Virus record (IMG/VR): IMGVR_UViG_3300042923_000371 | Span: 1 to 55,383 of that record | DNA length: 55,383 nt | DNA from: a virus | Strand: one strand, 5' to 3' | Shown: one piece after another, positions 30,888 through 39,688 of the stretch | Position numbering within the stretch: the first letter of the stretch is position 1 | Layout of the letters: every line of letters begins with the position of its first letter | Notes under the pieces: model-generated | The model's input: the letters and a program-made list of their open reading frames with translations, nothing else | Told to the model about the DNA's origin: nothing | The model's database searches: none | Position numbers and translations under genes: made by a program

Positions 30888-33800
30888 ATGAAAGGCGAAC
30901 AATTATACAAACAATTAAAACTTGGAGAGATAAATAAATCACAGCTTACAAATAATGAACTAGGCGAAGTCTACAAATACATGATAGATTCTAAAAAAGT
31001 ATCAGCAAGCGAGATTAAGCCTGCGGTAGCTGAAAGATTTAATTTAAACACTGTCAGTGCTACACCTAAAAGAACAGAGCCTTTTAAAGTTTCTGACTAT
31101 GCTAGGGTAGAAACTTCTAAGACCACACAGCCAATATCACAGCCACAGCCAATAGAAAAACCATCATTGTTGAGTAAACTTGGGTTTAATTCATCACCAT
31201 CAATAAATCTATATCCTACAAGGGATATGAGATACCAGCCACAACCAATGCAACCTATGCAACAACAATCCGCTAACCCTGAAAATGAGTTAGCGGATTT
31301 ATTGACTAATCTTAGCACAGGTAATACAGGAAGAAACCCACAAGGAACAACTGTTAAATATAACGAGAATCCTGTAACTTGGGAAGAGACACCGTTAAAG
31401 GCAGCAGCAGCTAATATTGTTCAAGGCTTTAATACATTAGGTAGAGCAGGCGGGAATATAGTTGATATGACATTGGGTGATGCAAATATTCCTATCGTTG
31501 ACAAATATCTAGAAGATATGAGGATAGCAAAGAATACATCTGATGCTAAAATTGCAAACATAAACAAAGGAACAATACAAAATTTTGCAGGACAAGTATT
31601 TCAAGGAGTAGGGCAAGCTATACCAAGTGTAGCAACAGCTTTGTTTACTGCTCCGTATTCAGCAGCAAATGCAACAGGTAATTTATTAACACAAGGCGGT
31701 ACACAATTAGTTAATAATGTTGCTATGGTTAAAAACCCTACAATGCTATTTAAAGCACAACAGCAAATTACGGATATGTTTAAGAATCCACAGCTTGCAA
31801 CTTCCATGATTCAAAGTGTAGGAATGCAGTACGAACAAGCATTAAATGCAGGAGCAACAAAAGAACAAGCTATAAATTCAGCTATAACAGGTGGCGTTCC
31901 AAGTGGACTTATTGAGGTATTAGGTGGTACAGAATCATTAAGTAAAATGCTAACATCTAAAATGCCTATCGGTAGAGCAATGCTAGAAAGTGGACTTGGT
32001 GAAGCATTAGAAGAAATTATACAATATCCTATTGAAAACTTAGGACAAAAAATTGCATTCGATAAAGATATGCCTTTGTATTCAACAGAGGAACAAGCAA
32101 TAATCAATCCTAAACAACAATTAGAAGCAGGAGCAGTAGCATTTACATCAAGTGCATTAATGGGTGGTGCTGGTAGTTTTATAAATTCAAGTTTAGATAA
32201 ATTGAATAATAACTTTAACAAGAAAATCGAAACTTTACCGCCACAGAAAAAAGAACAGGCTTTAACAATTAAAAAGGTAATAGACGAAAGTTTACCACAG
32301 ATATATGAAGCTGCTTTGCTAGAAGAAGATACAAAGCCTGTAACTGATTTATTTAATCAGTTAGAAACACAATATCCAGAACTTTCAGAATACCTCGAAG
32401 GACATTTAACTAATGTAAATACTTTAAAAGTTGAATATATTTCTAATGCAAAGCAAAACAGCAATATATCAGAGCCAACTACACAGCCGACAGCAAACGA
32501 AAATATCAAAGTCGAACAAATAGTCAATGACGATATAAATATCGCAGAAACAACATTAAAAGACGTTAACGAAGATATTAAAGAAATTGACATACAACCG
32601 ATTGATAATGTTTTCGATTTACAGACACTTAATGAAAATAATAAAATGGTTACGCAACCGATAGATGAAGAAGCTATTGAAGTTCAACCTATCGAAGAAA
32701 TAGAAATGCCGACAGCAGATGATTATTTCTTAGATGAAGAAGTAAAAGAAGATGTTCAAGAGGAAGTACAAGAAGAATACCCTAACGGAACAATTATTAA
32801 AGCCAAGAATGGCGAAACTTATACAGTAACTTCTATGAACGAAGATACTTATGTTGTTACGAACGAAAGAACGAAACAAGAGAACGAATATTCTTTAGGT
32901 GGGTTGAAGAGGTTGGGAACTGTACAAGGAAATGCTTTAAAAAATAATGGCGAACAACCTATAATTGAAGATGTTGTAAATGAATCAGACAATCAACGAC
33001 TTACTTATACAGAAGGTATAGAAAGTAATACAGAGACCATTAAGCCTTTAACAGAGAATAAAACTAACACTAGCGAGCAAACGCTCAATGAAGATATAAA
33101 CGTTGCTTTAAGAAAGAATAATGACGTACAGGAAGAAAATAACACATCACAGCAAGAGGAAATTAACGTACCTTCACAATTCTTAGGTGAAACACCTATC
33201 AATCCTCTAGCAAATGAAGACGGATACATTAAACTAGGTAATGAACAGCCAGAGCCGATTAATAAAAAGTTTACCTATGACAATGAAGAACTAGAAACAC
33301 AGCATAAGAATAACAGAATTACAAAAGCTAGTAAATTGGAAAAAATAAAAGAGTTGGCAAGTGAATTTAAAAAGGCTGCTACTAGGACATTTAGAGATAT
33401 AGACCCTAAACTTTCAGAAAATGCAGAAATCTTGAAAGAATTAATTAGATACCCGAAACTCAAATCAATATCAGGTGATGAAACGACTAGAGTGCTTTTA
33501 GATATAATCGAAAGGGAAAACGAAGGACTTTCAGCAGAGGAATATAACAGATTTGAAAGATTTGTTTTCTTAGCTGACTTAATGGAAGAAATAGAATCAG
33601 GAAGAACATTGCCTGGACTTTGGACAGAAGAATCGGTTAAAAGGAATTACAATAACCTTAAAGCTTCACTTAATGAAAACATTCAAAAGGCTGTTGATAG
33701 AAGGAAAGCTTATTGGGATAATATAATTAAAGATTATTTAAGTGCTATGGAATCTATTGGTTTTGATGTTAAAGATAGATTCGATAAAAAGAACTATTTC

Positions 33801-36011
33801 AGACACCAAGTTTTAGAATATGTTAATGCTAAGAACTTAGCAGGGGCAGGAAGTAAAGTTAAGGTAAAGCAAAGAGGTTACACAAAGCAAAGAAAAGGTA
33901 CTGAAAAAGCTATCAACGAAGATTATATACAAGCTGAATATGAAGTGCTTGCAACAATGCTTTATGACAAAGAAGTTGCTTTAATGCTTAAAAGAATTGA
34001 TAAAAACTATGGAATCAAAGGACAGCTAAAAGCACAGGCTAAAGAAGAGAACAAAGCCATAAAAGAACGAAATGAAATATTAGCAGAAGGAGACCCAAAG
34101 GAAGAAAGAGTTACATGGAAAGATTTAATACCGGAAGGCTATACAACTTGGCAACCAATAGCAGGGAAACACTTATTCACAGCTAACACTATATCGGAAA
34201 AATTTGCAGAAGCATTAATCACTGATACTTTAGACCAACTGTCAACATCTGATAAGAAAGTAAAAGAAATGTTAGTTATGGGATTGGATAAAGAGCAATT
34301 TGTATTACCTGTAAATATAGCCGACACTTTGGATAGAGTTTATAACAATCAGCAACAAGATAAATTACTTCAACAAATACTAAGTACACCTTTAAATATA
34401 TGGAAATCTTGGGTATTAACAGTAAATCCTAGACAGGTAGTCAAATATAACCTTAGAAATATAACAGGTGATATTGACGGTCTAATGGCAGCAGCAGGAT
34501 TTAAAGCTTTCAATCCTAAACTTGTAGGCAGGGCATCAAAAGAGTTATTTAATTCTATGAGATTTGGAAGATTTACAAAGGACTTGTTAGAGTTTAGAGA
34601 CAAAGGCGGCTTTCAAGATTTAATGTACGCACAGGAACTAGGCGAACTTAATGAAATGAAGCAGTTTAAAATCTACAACAAGAATGACACTGATAATATT
34701 ATCAGAAAAGCAATTAAAAAAATGCCTGGACTTAATCTTTATACTGACTTTACGGAAAACTTGACGAATTACAGAGAAAGTATATTCAGATATTCAGCTT
34801 ATTTATATTTTAAAGAAGATATAAAAAAGAACGGTAAGCCTACTTATTATGGTGCTTCTAACAGAAACAGAATTGATGGACTAAAGACTATTGAAGATAA
34901 AGCTTATCAGTTAAGCAAAGATGCTTTAGGCTCATATGATGAAATTACGGAAGTAGGGCAAGCAATTAAAAAGTATCTGATACCTTTTTATAGTTGGAAT
35001 GAAGTTAATATGAAACGTTATAAGAGGGTATTTGAGAACACAATCAAAGATATTAAAGCACAAGAGGAAGTCGGTAAAAAGGTAATGTCTGGACTACAAT
35101 TAACAGGATATACAGGACTTAATGCGACAAGATTAATAGGCAAAATGACAATAAGAGTTTTATTTGCATCTGCTTTATTAATGGCATGGAATAGGTTTAT
35201 GTTTCCTGATGATGATGACGAATTGCCAGATGATGTTAAGAATACACCTCATTTAACTTTAGGTAGAGATGAAAAAGGCAATATAATTTATTTTAGTAGA
35301 TTGGGTGCATTGAATGATGTTTTTGATTGGTTTGGCTTAGACCAAATATATACTGACGTTCAAGATATAATGAAAGAAAGAAAAACAGTTAAAGAGCAAG
35401 CGGAAGATATGGCGATTGCACCATTAAACAAGTTGCTAAATTCCATAAGTCCATTTATCAAAACACCGGTGGAAATTCTAAGCGGAAGTTCATACTATCC
35501 TGATTTTAGGAATCCAAGTGCTATAAGAGATAAAAGTTATTATATTGCAAACTCTTTAGGACTAGGAGAGGAATACAGACGAATAGCTGGACTGCCTGTT
35601 GAAACTTCATATGCTGAAACATGGCAGAAAGCTTTGATATACAAAAGCAATCCAGAGGTTAATGCTTACTACAAAGCTATCGACCTTAAATATCAGTTTG
35701 AAGAAAAAGTATTGAAGCAACAATCAGGTAGAATGTTAGGCGGTAGCGAAAAGTCCGAGGCGCTTTATTATTACAAAATGGCTTTGAAGTATGACGATAA
35801 AAAGGCTGCGGATAAATATTTAAAACTCTACTACAAATTAGGCGGTACTGATAAAGGACTTAAACAAAGTTTAGGCTCTTTAAATCCTATGTATGGTTTA
35901 GTGGAAAAAAGAGGGGAACGAGAACAATTTGAGAAATGGCTTACAGAGGAAGAAAGACAAATATTAGATATTGCAATGAAATATTTCGAAAATCTAATAG
36001 AACAGAAATAA
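30888..36011 (+). CDS. Giant polyvalent / ejection protein (1,707 residues)
   Basis: The largest gene. Residues about 150-430 are Ala/Gly-rich amphipathic and hydrophobic helices (FAGQVFQGVGQAIPSVATAL) suited to membrane contact. Residues 500-770 are acidic and low complexity. A helical core follows, and residues about 1170-1480 contain SWVLTVNPRQVVKYNLRNITGDID, DALGSYDEITEVG and IPFYSWNEVNMKRYKRVF, like the LPD38-type domain of large polyvalent phage proteins. These are packed in the head and ejected with DNA. No peptidoglycan hydrolase or polymerase motif was recognised. RBS GAGGTGATT. Confidence 0.7.
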   Translation: MKGEQLYKQLKLGEINKSQLTNNELGEVYKYMIDSKKVSASEIKPAVAERFNLNTVSATPKRTEPFKVSDYARVETSKTTQPISQPQPIEKPSLLSKLGFNSSPSINLYPTRDMRYQPQPMQPMQQQSANPENELADLLTNLSTGNTGRNPQGTTVKYNENPVTWEETPLKAAAANIVQGFNTLGRAGGNIVDMTLGDANIPIVDKYLEDMRIAKNTSDAKIANINKGTIQNFAGQVFQGVGQAIPSVATALFTAPYSAANATGNLLTQGGTQLVNNVAMVKNPTMLFKAQQQITDMFKNPQLATSMIQSVGMQYEQALNAGATKEQAINSAITGGVPSGLIEVLGGTESLSKMLTSKMPIGRAMLESGLGEALEEIIQYPIENLGQKIAFDKDMPLYSTEEQAIINPKQQLEAGAVAFTSSALMGGAGSFINSSLDKLNNNFNKKIETLPPQKKEQALTIKKVIDESLPQIYEAALLEEDTKPVTDLFNQLETQYPELSEYLEGHLTNVNTLKVEYISNAKQNSNISEPTTQPTANENIKVEQIVNDDINIAETTLKDVNEDIKEIDIQPIDNVFDLQTLNENNKMVTQPIDEEAIEVQPIEEIEMPTADDYFLDEEVKEDVQEEVQEEYPNGTIIKAKNGETYTVTSMNEDTYVVTNERTKQENEYSLGGLKRLGTVQGNALKNNGEQPIIEDVVNESDNQRLTYTEGIESNTETIKPLTENKTNTSEQTLNEDINVALRKNNDVQEENNTSQQEEINVPSQFLGETPINPLANEDGYIKLGNEQPEPINKKFTYDNEELETQHKNNRITKASKLEKIKELASEFKKAATRTFRDIDPKLSENAEILKELIRYPKLKSISGDETTRVLLDIIERENEGLSAEEYNRFERFVFLADLMEEIESGRTLPGLWTEESVKRNYNNLKASLNENIQKAVDRRKAYWDNIIKDYLSAMESIGFDVKDRFDKKNYFRHQVLEYVNAKNLAGAGSKVKVKQRGYTKQRKGTEKAINEDYIQAEYEVLATMLYDKEVALMLKRIDKNYGIKGQLKAQAKEENKAIKERNEILAEGDPKEERVTWKDLIPEGYTTWQPIAGKHLFTANTISEKFAEALITDTLDQLSTSDKKVKEMLVMGLDKEQFVLPVNIADTLDRVYNNQQQDKLLQQILSTPLNIWKSWVLTVNPRQVVKYNLRNITGDIDGLMAAAGFKAFNPKLVGRASKELFNSMRFGRFTKDLLEFRDKGGFQDLMYAQELGELNEMKQFKIYNKNDTDNIIRKAIKKMPGLNLYTDFTENLTNYRESIFRYSAYLYFKEDIKKNGKPTYYGASNRNRIDGLKTIEDKAYQLSKDALGSYDEITEVGQAIKKYLIPFYSWNEVNMKRYKRVFENTIKDIKAQEEVGKKVMSGLQLTGYTGLNATRLIGKMTIRVLFASALLMAWNRFMFPDDDDELPDDVKNTPHLTLGRDEKGNIIYFSRLGALNDVFDWFGLDQIYTDVQDIMKERKTVKEQAEDMAIAPLNKLLNSISPFIKTPVEILSGSSYYPDFRNPSAIRDKSYYIANSLGLGEEYRRIAGLPVETSYAETWQKALIYKSNPEVNAYYKAIDLKYQFEEKVLKQQSGRMLGGSEKSEALYYYKMALKYDDKKAADKYLKLYYKLGGTDKGLKQSLGSLNPMYGLVEKRGEREQFEKWLTEEERQILDIAMKYFENLIEQK

Positions 36012-36032
36012 CAAAGCTTAATATGTGAATAA

Positions 36033-36058
36033 GGACAGTGTTTTTATACTGTCCTTTT
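36033..36058 (+). terminator. Intrinsic terminator
   Basis: GGACAGT/ACTGTCC with an 8-base T-rich loop, followed by TTTT. It separates virion genes from the lysis cassette. Confidence 0.8.
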
Positions 36059-36090
36059 ATATTGTCGAAGGACGTTAAATGAGGTGGTTA

Positions 36091-36417
36091 ATGGAAGATT
36101 GGGTTAAGGAATATTGGATAAAGGCATTATTTGGCGGTGTTATTAGTGCCTTTGGTGTATCGGTAGCTTGGGCGAAAAAGAAGTTTAAAAGGCAAGTAGC
36201 TTTAGAGTTAGGCATTCAAGCTTTATTAAGAAATGAAATAAGACAAGCATACAAGGAATGTGTTAACAAGGAATATTGTTCATTAGACGATATGGAAAAT
36301 ATTCAAGATATGTATGACAGTTACCATGCTTTAGGTGGTAATGGCTCTGTTACTAGGCTAATGGAGAAATTAAAAAAAATGGATACGGAAAAACCTATAA
36401 AAGAAAAGGAGTGTTAA
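36091..36417 (+). CDS. Membrane protein of the lysis cassette
   Basis: A 108-residue protein; the ATG at 36091 is 4 bases after GAGGTGG, and a longer frame starts at 36079. A hydrophobic helix (about residues 10-27, IKALFGGVISAFGVSVAW) precedes a cytoplasmic part with LLRNEIRQAYKECV and MYDSYHALGGNGSVTRLMEKL, a conserved clostridial phage protein that sits next to holins. It may be an accessory holin or antiholin. Overlaps the next reading frame slightly. Confidence 0.75.
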   Translation: MEDWVKEYWIKALFGGVISAFGVSVAWAKKKFKRQVALELGIQALLRNEIRQAYKECVNKEYCSLDDMENIQDMYDSYHALGGNGSVTRLMEKLKKMDTEKPIKEKEC

Positions 36418-36419
36418 AA

Positions 36420-36632
36420 ATGGAAGAAAAGAAAGAAAAAACTTTTAAGGGTCAGTTAGCAAAATTAATTGATGTAAAAAGTATTGTAACGATAGCTTTA
36501 GTATTTACTTTGGTATTTGTGGTAGTAAGCGGTAGACCAGTGGAAGAAAAAATATTATTACTTTTTTCTAACTGTGTTACAAGTATAATTACATACTTTT
36601 TTACAAAGAAAGACCAACAGAAAGCAGAATAG
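36420..36632 (+). CDS. Holin
   Basis: A 70-residue protein starting at the ATG at 36420, 7 bases after AAGGAG. It has a charged N-terminus (EEKKEKTFKGQ), a hydrophobic helix (SIVTIALVFTLVFVVVSG) and a second one (ILLLFSNCVTSIITYFFT), then a charged tail. This is the plan of small two-helix holins that permeabilise the membrane and release the endolysin encoded next. Confidence 0.8.
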   Translation: MEEKKEKTFKGQLAKLIDVKSIVTIALVFTLVFVVVSGRPVEEKILLLFSNCVTSIITYFFTKKDQQKAE

Positions 36633-36634
36633 GA

Positions 36635-36655
36635 GCGGTAGAAATACCGCTTTTT
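36635..36655 (+). terminator. Hairpin with T-run between holin and endolysin
   Basis: GCGGTA/TACCGC with a GAAA loop and TTTTT. It may limit or attenuate endolysin expression. Confidence 0.75.
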
Positions 36656-36670
36656 AAAGAGGGTGATTTT

Positions 36671-37951
36671 ATGAGTTATTTAGTAATACTAGATGCAGGG
36701 CATGGATTGAACACGTCAGGAAAAAGGACACCGCCATTTGATGACGGAACAGTAATGTATGAAAATGCATTCAACAGGGATATTGTTAGACGAATAGATT
36801 CTATGCTAGAAAGTGAAAATGAGGTTGATGTATTTTTTACAACTACTGAAAAAAGAGATATTCATTTAGATGAAAGAGTAGGCAGAGTTAATCAACTATA
36901 CGAAAAGGTTAAACCATTATATGACAAAATAGTTTTAGTATCTGTTCATGCTAATGCCATGAAAGATTATTGGAATGATATAGGAAACGGAACAGCTACT
37001 TTTCATTATCCCGGGAATGAAGTTGACGAGAAATTTGCAGAAGTTATTCAAAAGAATCTCATTGCTAAGACAGGACTTAAACCTCATAGGGGCGGTGTTG
37101 TTGCAGCAGACTTTCAAATAATCAGAGATGTGTCATGTACTGCTTGTTTGTGTGAATGTGCTTTTATGGACAACAAAGAAGAAGCTAAGTTATTAATATC
37201 TGATGATTTTAGACAAGCTTGTGCAGAAGGTATTGTAAACGGACTAAAGGAGTATTTTGGAATTAAGAAAGAAGTTGATAACATGGAATATAAAAAGTAT
37301 AATGACAGAATACATGAACTAAAAAGCAACGTTGAGGAATTAGATGTAAAAATAGTTGATAAGAAAATCTTTGATATTACCGAATATACTAATTGTACTA
37401 ACGGAACATTTTATTGGTATGACGATAAAGGAAAAACATATCCTACAAGCATTTTATATGCGGATAACACAATTTATCAAAATTTAGCAAATCACTATTT
37501 AAGATTCAATGCTCCCCAATCTGTTTTCATAGTTTATAAAAATGATACGGTTGACATGAAACGTATTAAGAGTATATCAGAACTCAAATTAGATGATATA
37601 AGGCTTGTTGTAGGTGGTTTAGGTTTAAGGAATACCTTAGATACTACATTTAAGTATTCTCCTGTTACAGAGGGCTTTAAAGGGCTATATGCTGACGTAC
37701 TAAGAAAGACTAATAAAACAGTGCTAGGTTATAACAAGCGATTAAATAAAGTGTATTTATTGACCGTCAAGAACGCAACTCATGGCGAATTATTGGACAT
37801 CGTTTCTGATAACAGCACAGGCGAAGCTTACGACCTTGCAATTTCATTAGATGGTGGCGGTAGCACCTTTATGGATGCTAACAAAGAATATGTTTTCGAG
37901 GGGCAAGATTCAAGACGAATTAATAACATAATAGGCTTTAACTTAGACTAG
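36671..37951 (+). CDS. Endolysin: amidase plus phosphodiester glycosidase domain
   Basis: A 426-residue protein. Residues 1-195 are an N-acetylmuramoyl-L-alanine amidase (Amidase_3 type): zinc ligands H11 in DAGHG, E31 and the His of VSVHANA, and the catalytic Glu in CLCECAFM. It would cut the stem peptide from the glycan. After a short linker, residues about 230-426 match the NAGPA/DUF2233 phosphodiester glycosidase fold, with TVKNATHGELLDIV, AISLDGGGST and RRINNIIGF. That domain may cleave or bind cell-wall sugar phosphates. No signal peptide, so export depends on the holin. Confidence 0.88.
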   Translation: MSYLVILDAGHGLNTSGKRTPPFDDGTVMYENAFNRDIVRRIDSMLESENEVDVFFTTTEKRDIHLDERVGRVNQLYEKVKPLYDKIVLVSVHANAMKDYWNDIGNGTATFHYPGNEVDEKFAEVIQKNLIAKTGLKPHRGGVVAADFQIIRDVSCTACLCECAFMDNKEEAKLLISDDFRQACAEGIVNGLKEYFGIKKEVDNMEYKKYNDRIHELKSNVEELDVKIVDKKIFDITEYTNCTNGTFYWYDDKGKTYPTSILYADNTIYQNLANHYLRFNAPQSVFIVYKNDTVDMKRIKSISELKLDDIRLVVGGLGLRNTLDTTFKYSPVTEGFKGLYADVLRKTNKTVLGYNKRLNKVYLLTVKNATHGELLDIVSDNSTGEAYDLAISLDGGGSTFMDANKEYVFEGQDSRRINNIIGFNLD

Positions 37952-37970
37952 GGAAACCTAGTCTTTTTTT
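37946..37970 (+). terminator. Strong terminator of the late operon
   Basis: GACTAGG/CCTAGTC with a GAAA loop and seven T residues at the end of the endolysin gene. Confidence 0.92.
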
Positions 37971-37984
37971 ATTTATAAAAACGT

Positions 37985-38014
37985 TTGTATCTTTTTTGTT
38001 TTTAGTGTTATACT
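37985..38014 (+). promoter_or_regulatory. Promoter of the secreted-protein gene
   Basis: TTGTAT (37985-37990) and TATACT (38009-38014) with an 18-base spacer lie between two strong terminators. They make the next gene an independent transcription unit. Confidence 0.6.
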
Positions 38015-38041
38015 ATATAAAAAAGGTGGAGGGAAATACTA

Positions 38042-38707
38042 ATGAAAAATAAAATTAAAATTTTAGTTATCGTTTTTGCTTTAATTCTGACAACTCCTGT
38101 ATTAGCTGATAGCATCATGGAATCAATAAATGTAGTTATGAACACTGTTAAGGTCCAAGTCAACGGTCAAGACTTAAATTCTGAATCTATATTATATAAT
38201 GGAACAACTTATCTTCCTTTAAGAAAGGTTGCTGAATCTGTGGGAAAAGATGTTGCTTGGAATCAAGAAACTATGACAGCAAATATTGTTGATAAAGATT
38301 TACCGGGTGTTATTACAAGTGGATTTAGTGATGATAGTTATATGGCAGACTTTACTGATGGCTTTGGCATTATGCTAAGCATTAATAAAGAAACAAGAAC
38401 TGCTACTGAATTAAAAGCTAAAGAAGGTATTGTTTTAGGCACATATACTAAAGAAATAAAAGATAAATCCACCATTACTAAACCAACTATTACAGGTTTT
38501 AAAGATGGAAACAGAATCAATCCTGTTAAGTATGAAACGTATAGTTTAATTATTCCACAACAATTTAAAGAAGGTTTTCATAAGGTAGATTTCTTTGAAA
38601 ACTTCAATAATGATTCTGATTCTATTGGTGCTATTTACTTCAATGACAATGTTGATAGTATTTATTATGATGACGGAATACATAAATGCAAATTATACTT
38701 TAAATAG
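38042..38707 (+). CDS. Secreted protein with copper-amine-oxidase-type stalk domain
   Basis: A 221-residue protein. Residues 1-22 are a Sec signal peptide (KNKIKILVIVFALILTTPVLA, cleavage after VLA-D). Residues about 35-85 carry VKVQVNGQDL, ILYNGTTYLPLRKVAESVGKDVAWN, the stalk domain typical of clostridial surface proteins. The rest is beta-rich and unknown. With its own promoter and terminator and no role in phage growth it is a probable moron gene, expressed by the lysogen and acting outside the cell. Lysogenic conversion is inference. Confidence 0.8.
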   Translation: MKNKIKILVIVFALILTTPVLADSIMESINVVMNTVKVQVNGQDLNSESILYNGTTYLPLRKVAESVGKDVAWNQETMTANIVDKDLPGVITSGFSDDSYMADFTDGFGIMLSINKETRTATELKAKEGIVLGTYTKEIKDKSTITKPTITGFKDGNRINPVKYETYSLIIPQQFKEGFHKVDFFENFNNDSDSIGAIYFNDNVDSIYYDDGIHKCKLYFK

Positions 38708-38719
38708 TAGTAAGCTTAC

Positions 38720-38745
38720 GAGGGCAGATGTCGCCCTCTTTTTTT
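38720..38745 (+). terminator. Intrinsic terminator of the moron gene
   Basis: GAGGGC/GCCCTC with a 7-base loop and eight T residues. Confidence 0.9.
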
Positions 38746-38772
38746 ATGCCTAAAAATATTTTTTAATATTAT

Positions 38773-38818
38773 TTGGTAACATTTTTATTTAGTAGTCATA
38801 TTATACCGTATCAATTAA
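38773..38818 (+). promoter_or_regulatory. Promoter/operator of the plasmid-like cassette
   Basis: TTGGTA (38773) and TATTAT (38799-38804, spacing 20) are a suboptimal promoter. A GTATCA site (38808-38813) is just downstream. GTATCA or its reverse also occurs at 41689, 41709-41725, 44068 and 44130, near the phage repressors, so this cassette may be held off by the same repressor. Confidence 0.45.
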
Positions 38819-38842
38819 TATTAATTAGTAAGGAGGTGCGAA

Positions 38843-39016
38843 ATGCCTAAACCGTTGCATTTAACTTTTAAGAAAGAAGAACAAGAAATATACGATTGGT
38901 TATGTTCACATTCCACTAAAGGAGGTTATATCAAAGATTTAATTAAAGCTGATATGTTGGCACATAAGAAAAGTAGTCAAAAGGTAATGAAAGGTTTTTT
39001 AACCTTAGAAGAATAA
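38843..39016 (+). CDS. Small ribbon-helix-helix-like protein of the plasmid-like cassette
   Basis: A 57-residue protein with AAGGAGGTG before its ATG. LHLTFKKEEQEIYDWLCSH then GGYIKDLIKADM is the strand-helix-helix layout of small plasmid and ICE-associated DNA-binding proteins. It is the first gene of the cassette that encodes the split translocase and replication-relaxation protein. It may be an autoregulator or an accessory factor for origin recognition. Confidence 0.7.
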   Translation: MPKPLHLTFKKEEQEIYDWLCSHSTKGGYIKDLIKADMLAHKKSSQKVMKGFLTLEE

Positions 39017-39022
39017 TATAAA

Positions 39023-39073
39023 CTCCCCCAGCCGACCAAAGCATACAGGGGAGAACACACAAGGGTGTTTTTT
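39023..39073 (+). other. GC-rich hairpin followed by a terminator-like hairpin
   Basis: CTCCCC (39023-39028) pairs with GGGGAG (39048-39053) around a 19-base loop; then AACAC/GTGTT (39054-39069) is followed by TTTT. It is unusually GC-rich for this genome and lies between two genes of a plasmid-like cassette. It may be an attenuator or part of a transfer or replication origin. Confidence 0.5.
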
Positions 39074-39124
39074 ATATGTTAACAAATAGCTTGTCTTATG
39101 TGTGTCGAATTATAGGAGGGTATT

Positions 39125-39313
39125 ATGAAAGAAATTATTACCAAAAGAATTAAACAATTAGAAAAGGAACTTAAAGCACTTGAAAATAAACGTATAACCA
39201 TGAATGACGTTGATTTATATAGAGAAGTTTATATTGAAATTACTTTACACAAAACGCAGATTAATTTATTAAATCAGATGCTAGAGCAAGAGAATTTTCA
39301 AATTGTTTTATAG
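39125..39313 (+). CDS. Small coiled-coil protein
   Basis: A 62-residue protein with AGGAGGG before its ATG. It is one long charged helix (KRIKQLEKELKALENKRI) suggesting a dimeric coiled coil. Found in the same relative position in other cassettes of this type as I recall them, but no function is known. Confidence 0.65.
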   Translation: MKEIITKRIKQLEKELKALENKRITMNDVDLYREVYIEITLHKTQINLLNQMLEQENFQIVL

Positions 39314-39323
39314 GAGTGAGTAT

Positions 39324-39524
39324 ATGAGTAAGCTTGAAAAGTATATTAAAAATATTTGTTATGATGCTTTAGAAAACTCAATAGAAAAATCTAACAAGAA
39401 AGGTATTAAATATTTACGTTGGGAAATTGAGAACGGTGTTATTGACAAAGACCAATTTAACATAAAACTATATGGCACTACTGATGAATATAAAATTAAA
39501 CAATTAAGGAAGAAAATTACATGA
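39324..39524 (+). CDS. Small hypothetical protein of the cassette
   Basis: A 66-residue basic protein. The ATG at 39324 follows AGGAGTGAG; a longer frame starts at 39303. Helical N-terminal half (KLEKYIKNICYDALENSIEK), then a strand pair and a final basic helix. Unknown function. Confidence 0.65.
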   Translation: MSKLEKYIKNICYDALENSIEKSNKKGIKYLRWEIENGVIDKDQFNIKLYGTTDEYKIKQLRKKIT

Positions 39525-39549
39525 GGAAAACAACGCAAAATGATTTTGT

Positions 39550-39652
39550 TCAGAACTGCACTCCACATCCGTTTCGTTTGTTCTGATAAGTTCATTTTAA
39601 ATTTGTCCTTATGTTGATATAACAATATCATATTATTCAAATATATTTGAAT
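39550..39652 (+). other. Cluster of three inverted repeats, candidate origin/oriT or operator
   Basis: TCAGAAC/GTTCTGA (39550-39586) with a GC-rich 23-base loop, GATAT/ATATC near 39616-39629, and a perfect 18-base palindrome ATTCAAATATATTTGAAT (39635-39652) lie within 100 bases between two small genes and the translocase genes. Only tiny ORFs are possible here (for example 21 codons from 39521). This density of repeats in a cassette with a replication-relaxation protein suggests a nick or binding region. Confidence 0.45.
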
Positions 39653-39688
39653 GAGTGATTGAATACTTGCTTGAAGGAGGTAATTAAT

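Noticed and set aside
31811-32221. A 136-codon minus-strand frame, and several others inside the 1,707-residue gene
   Set aside because: Antisense shadows within a clearly coding gene; no start signals and no neighbours on that strand.
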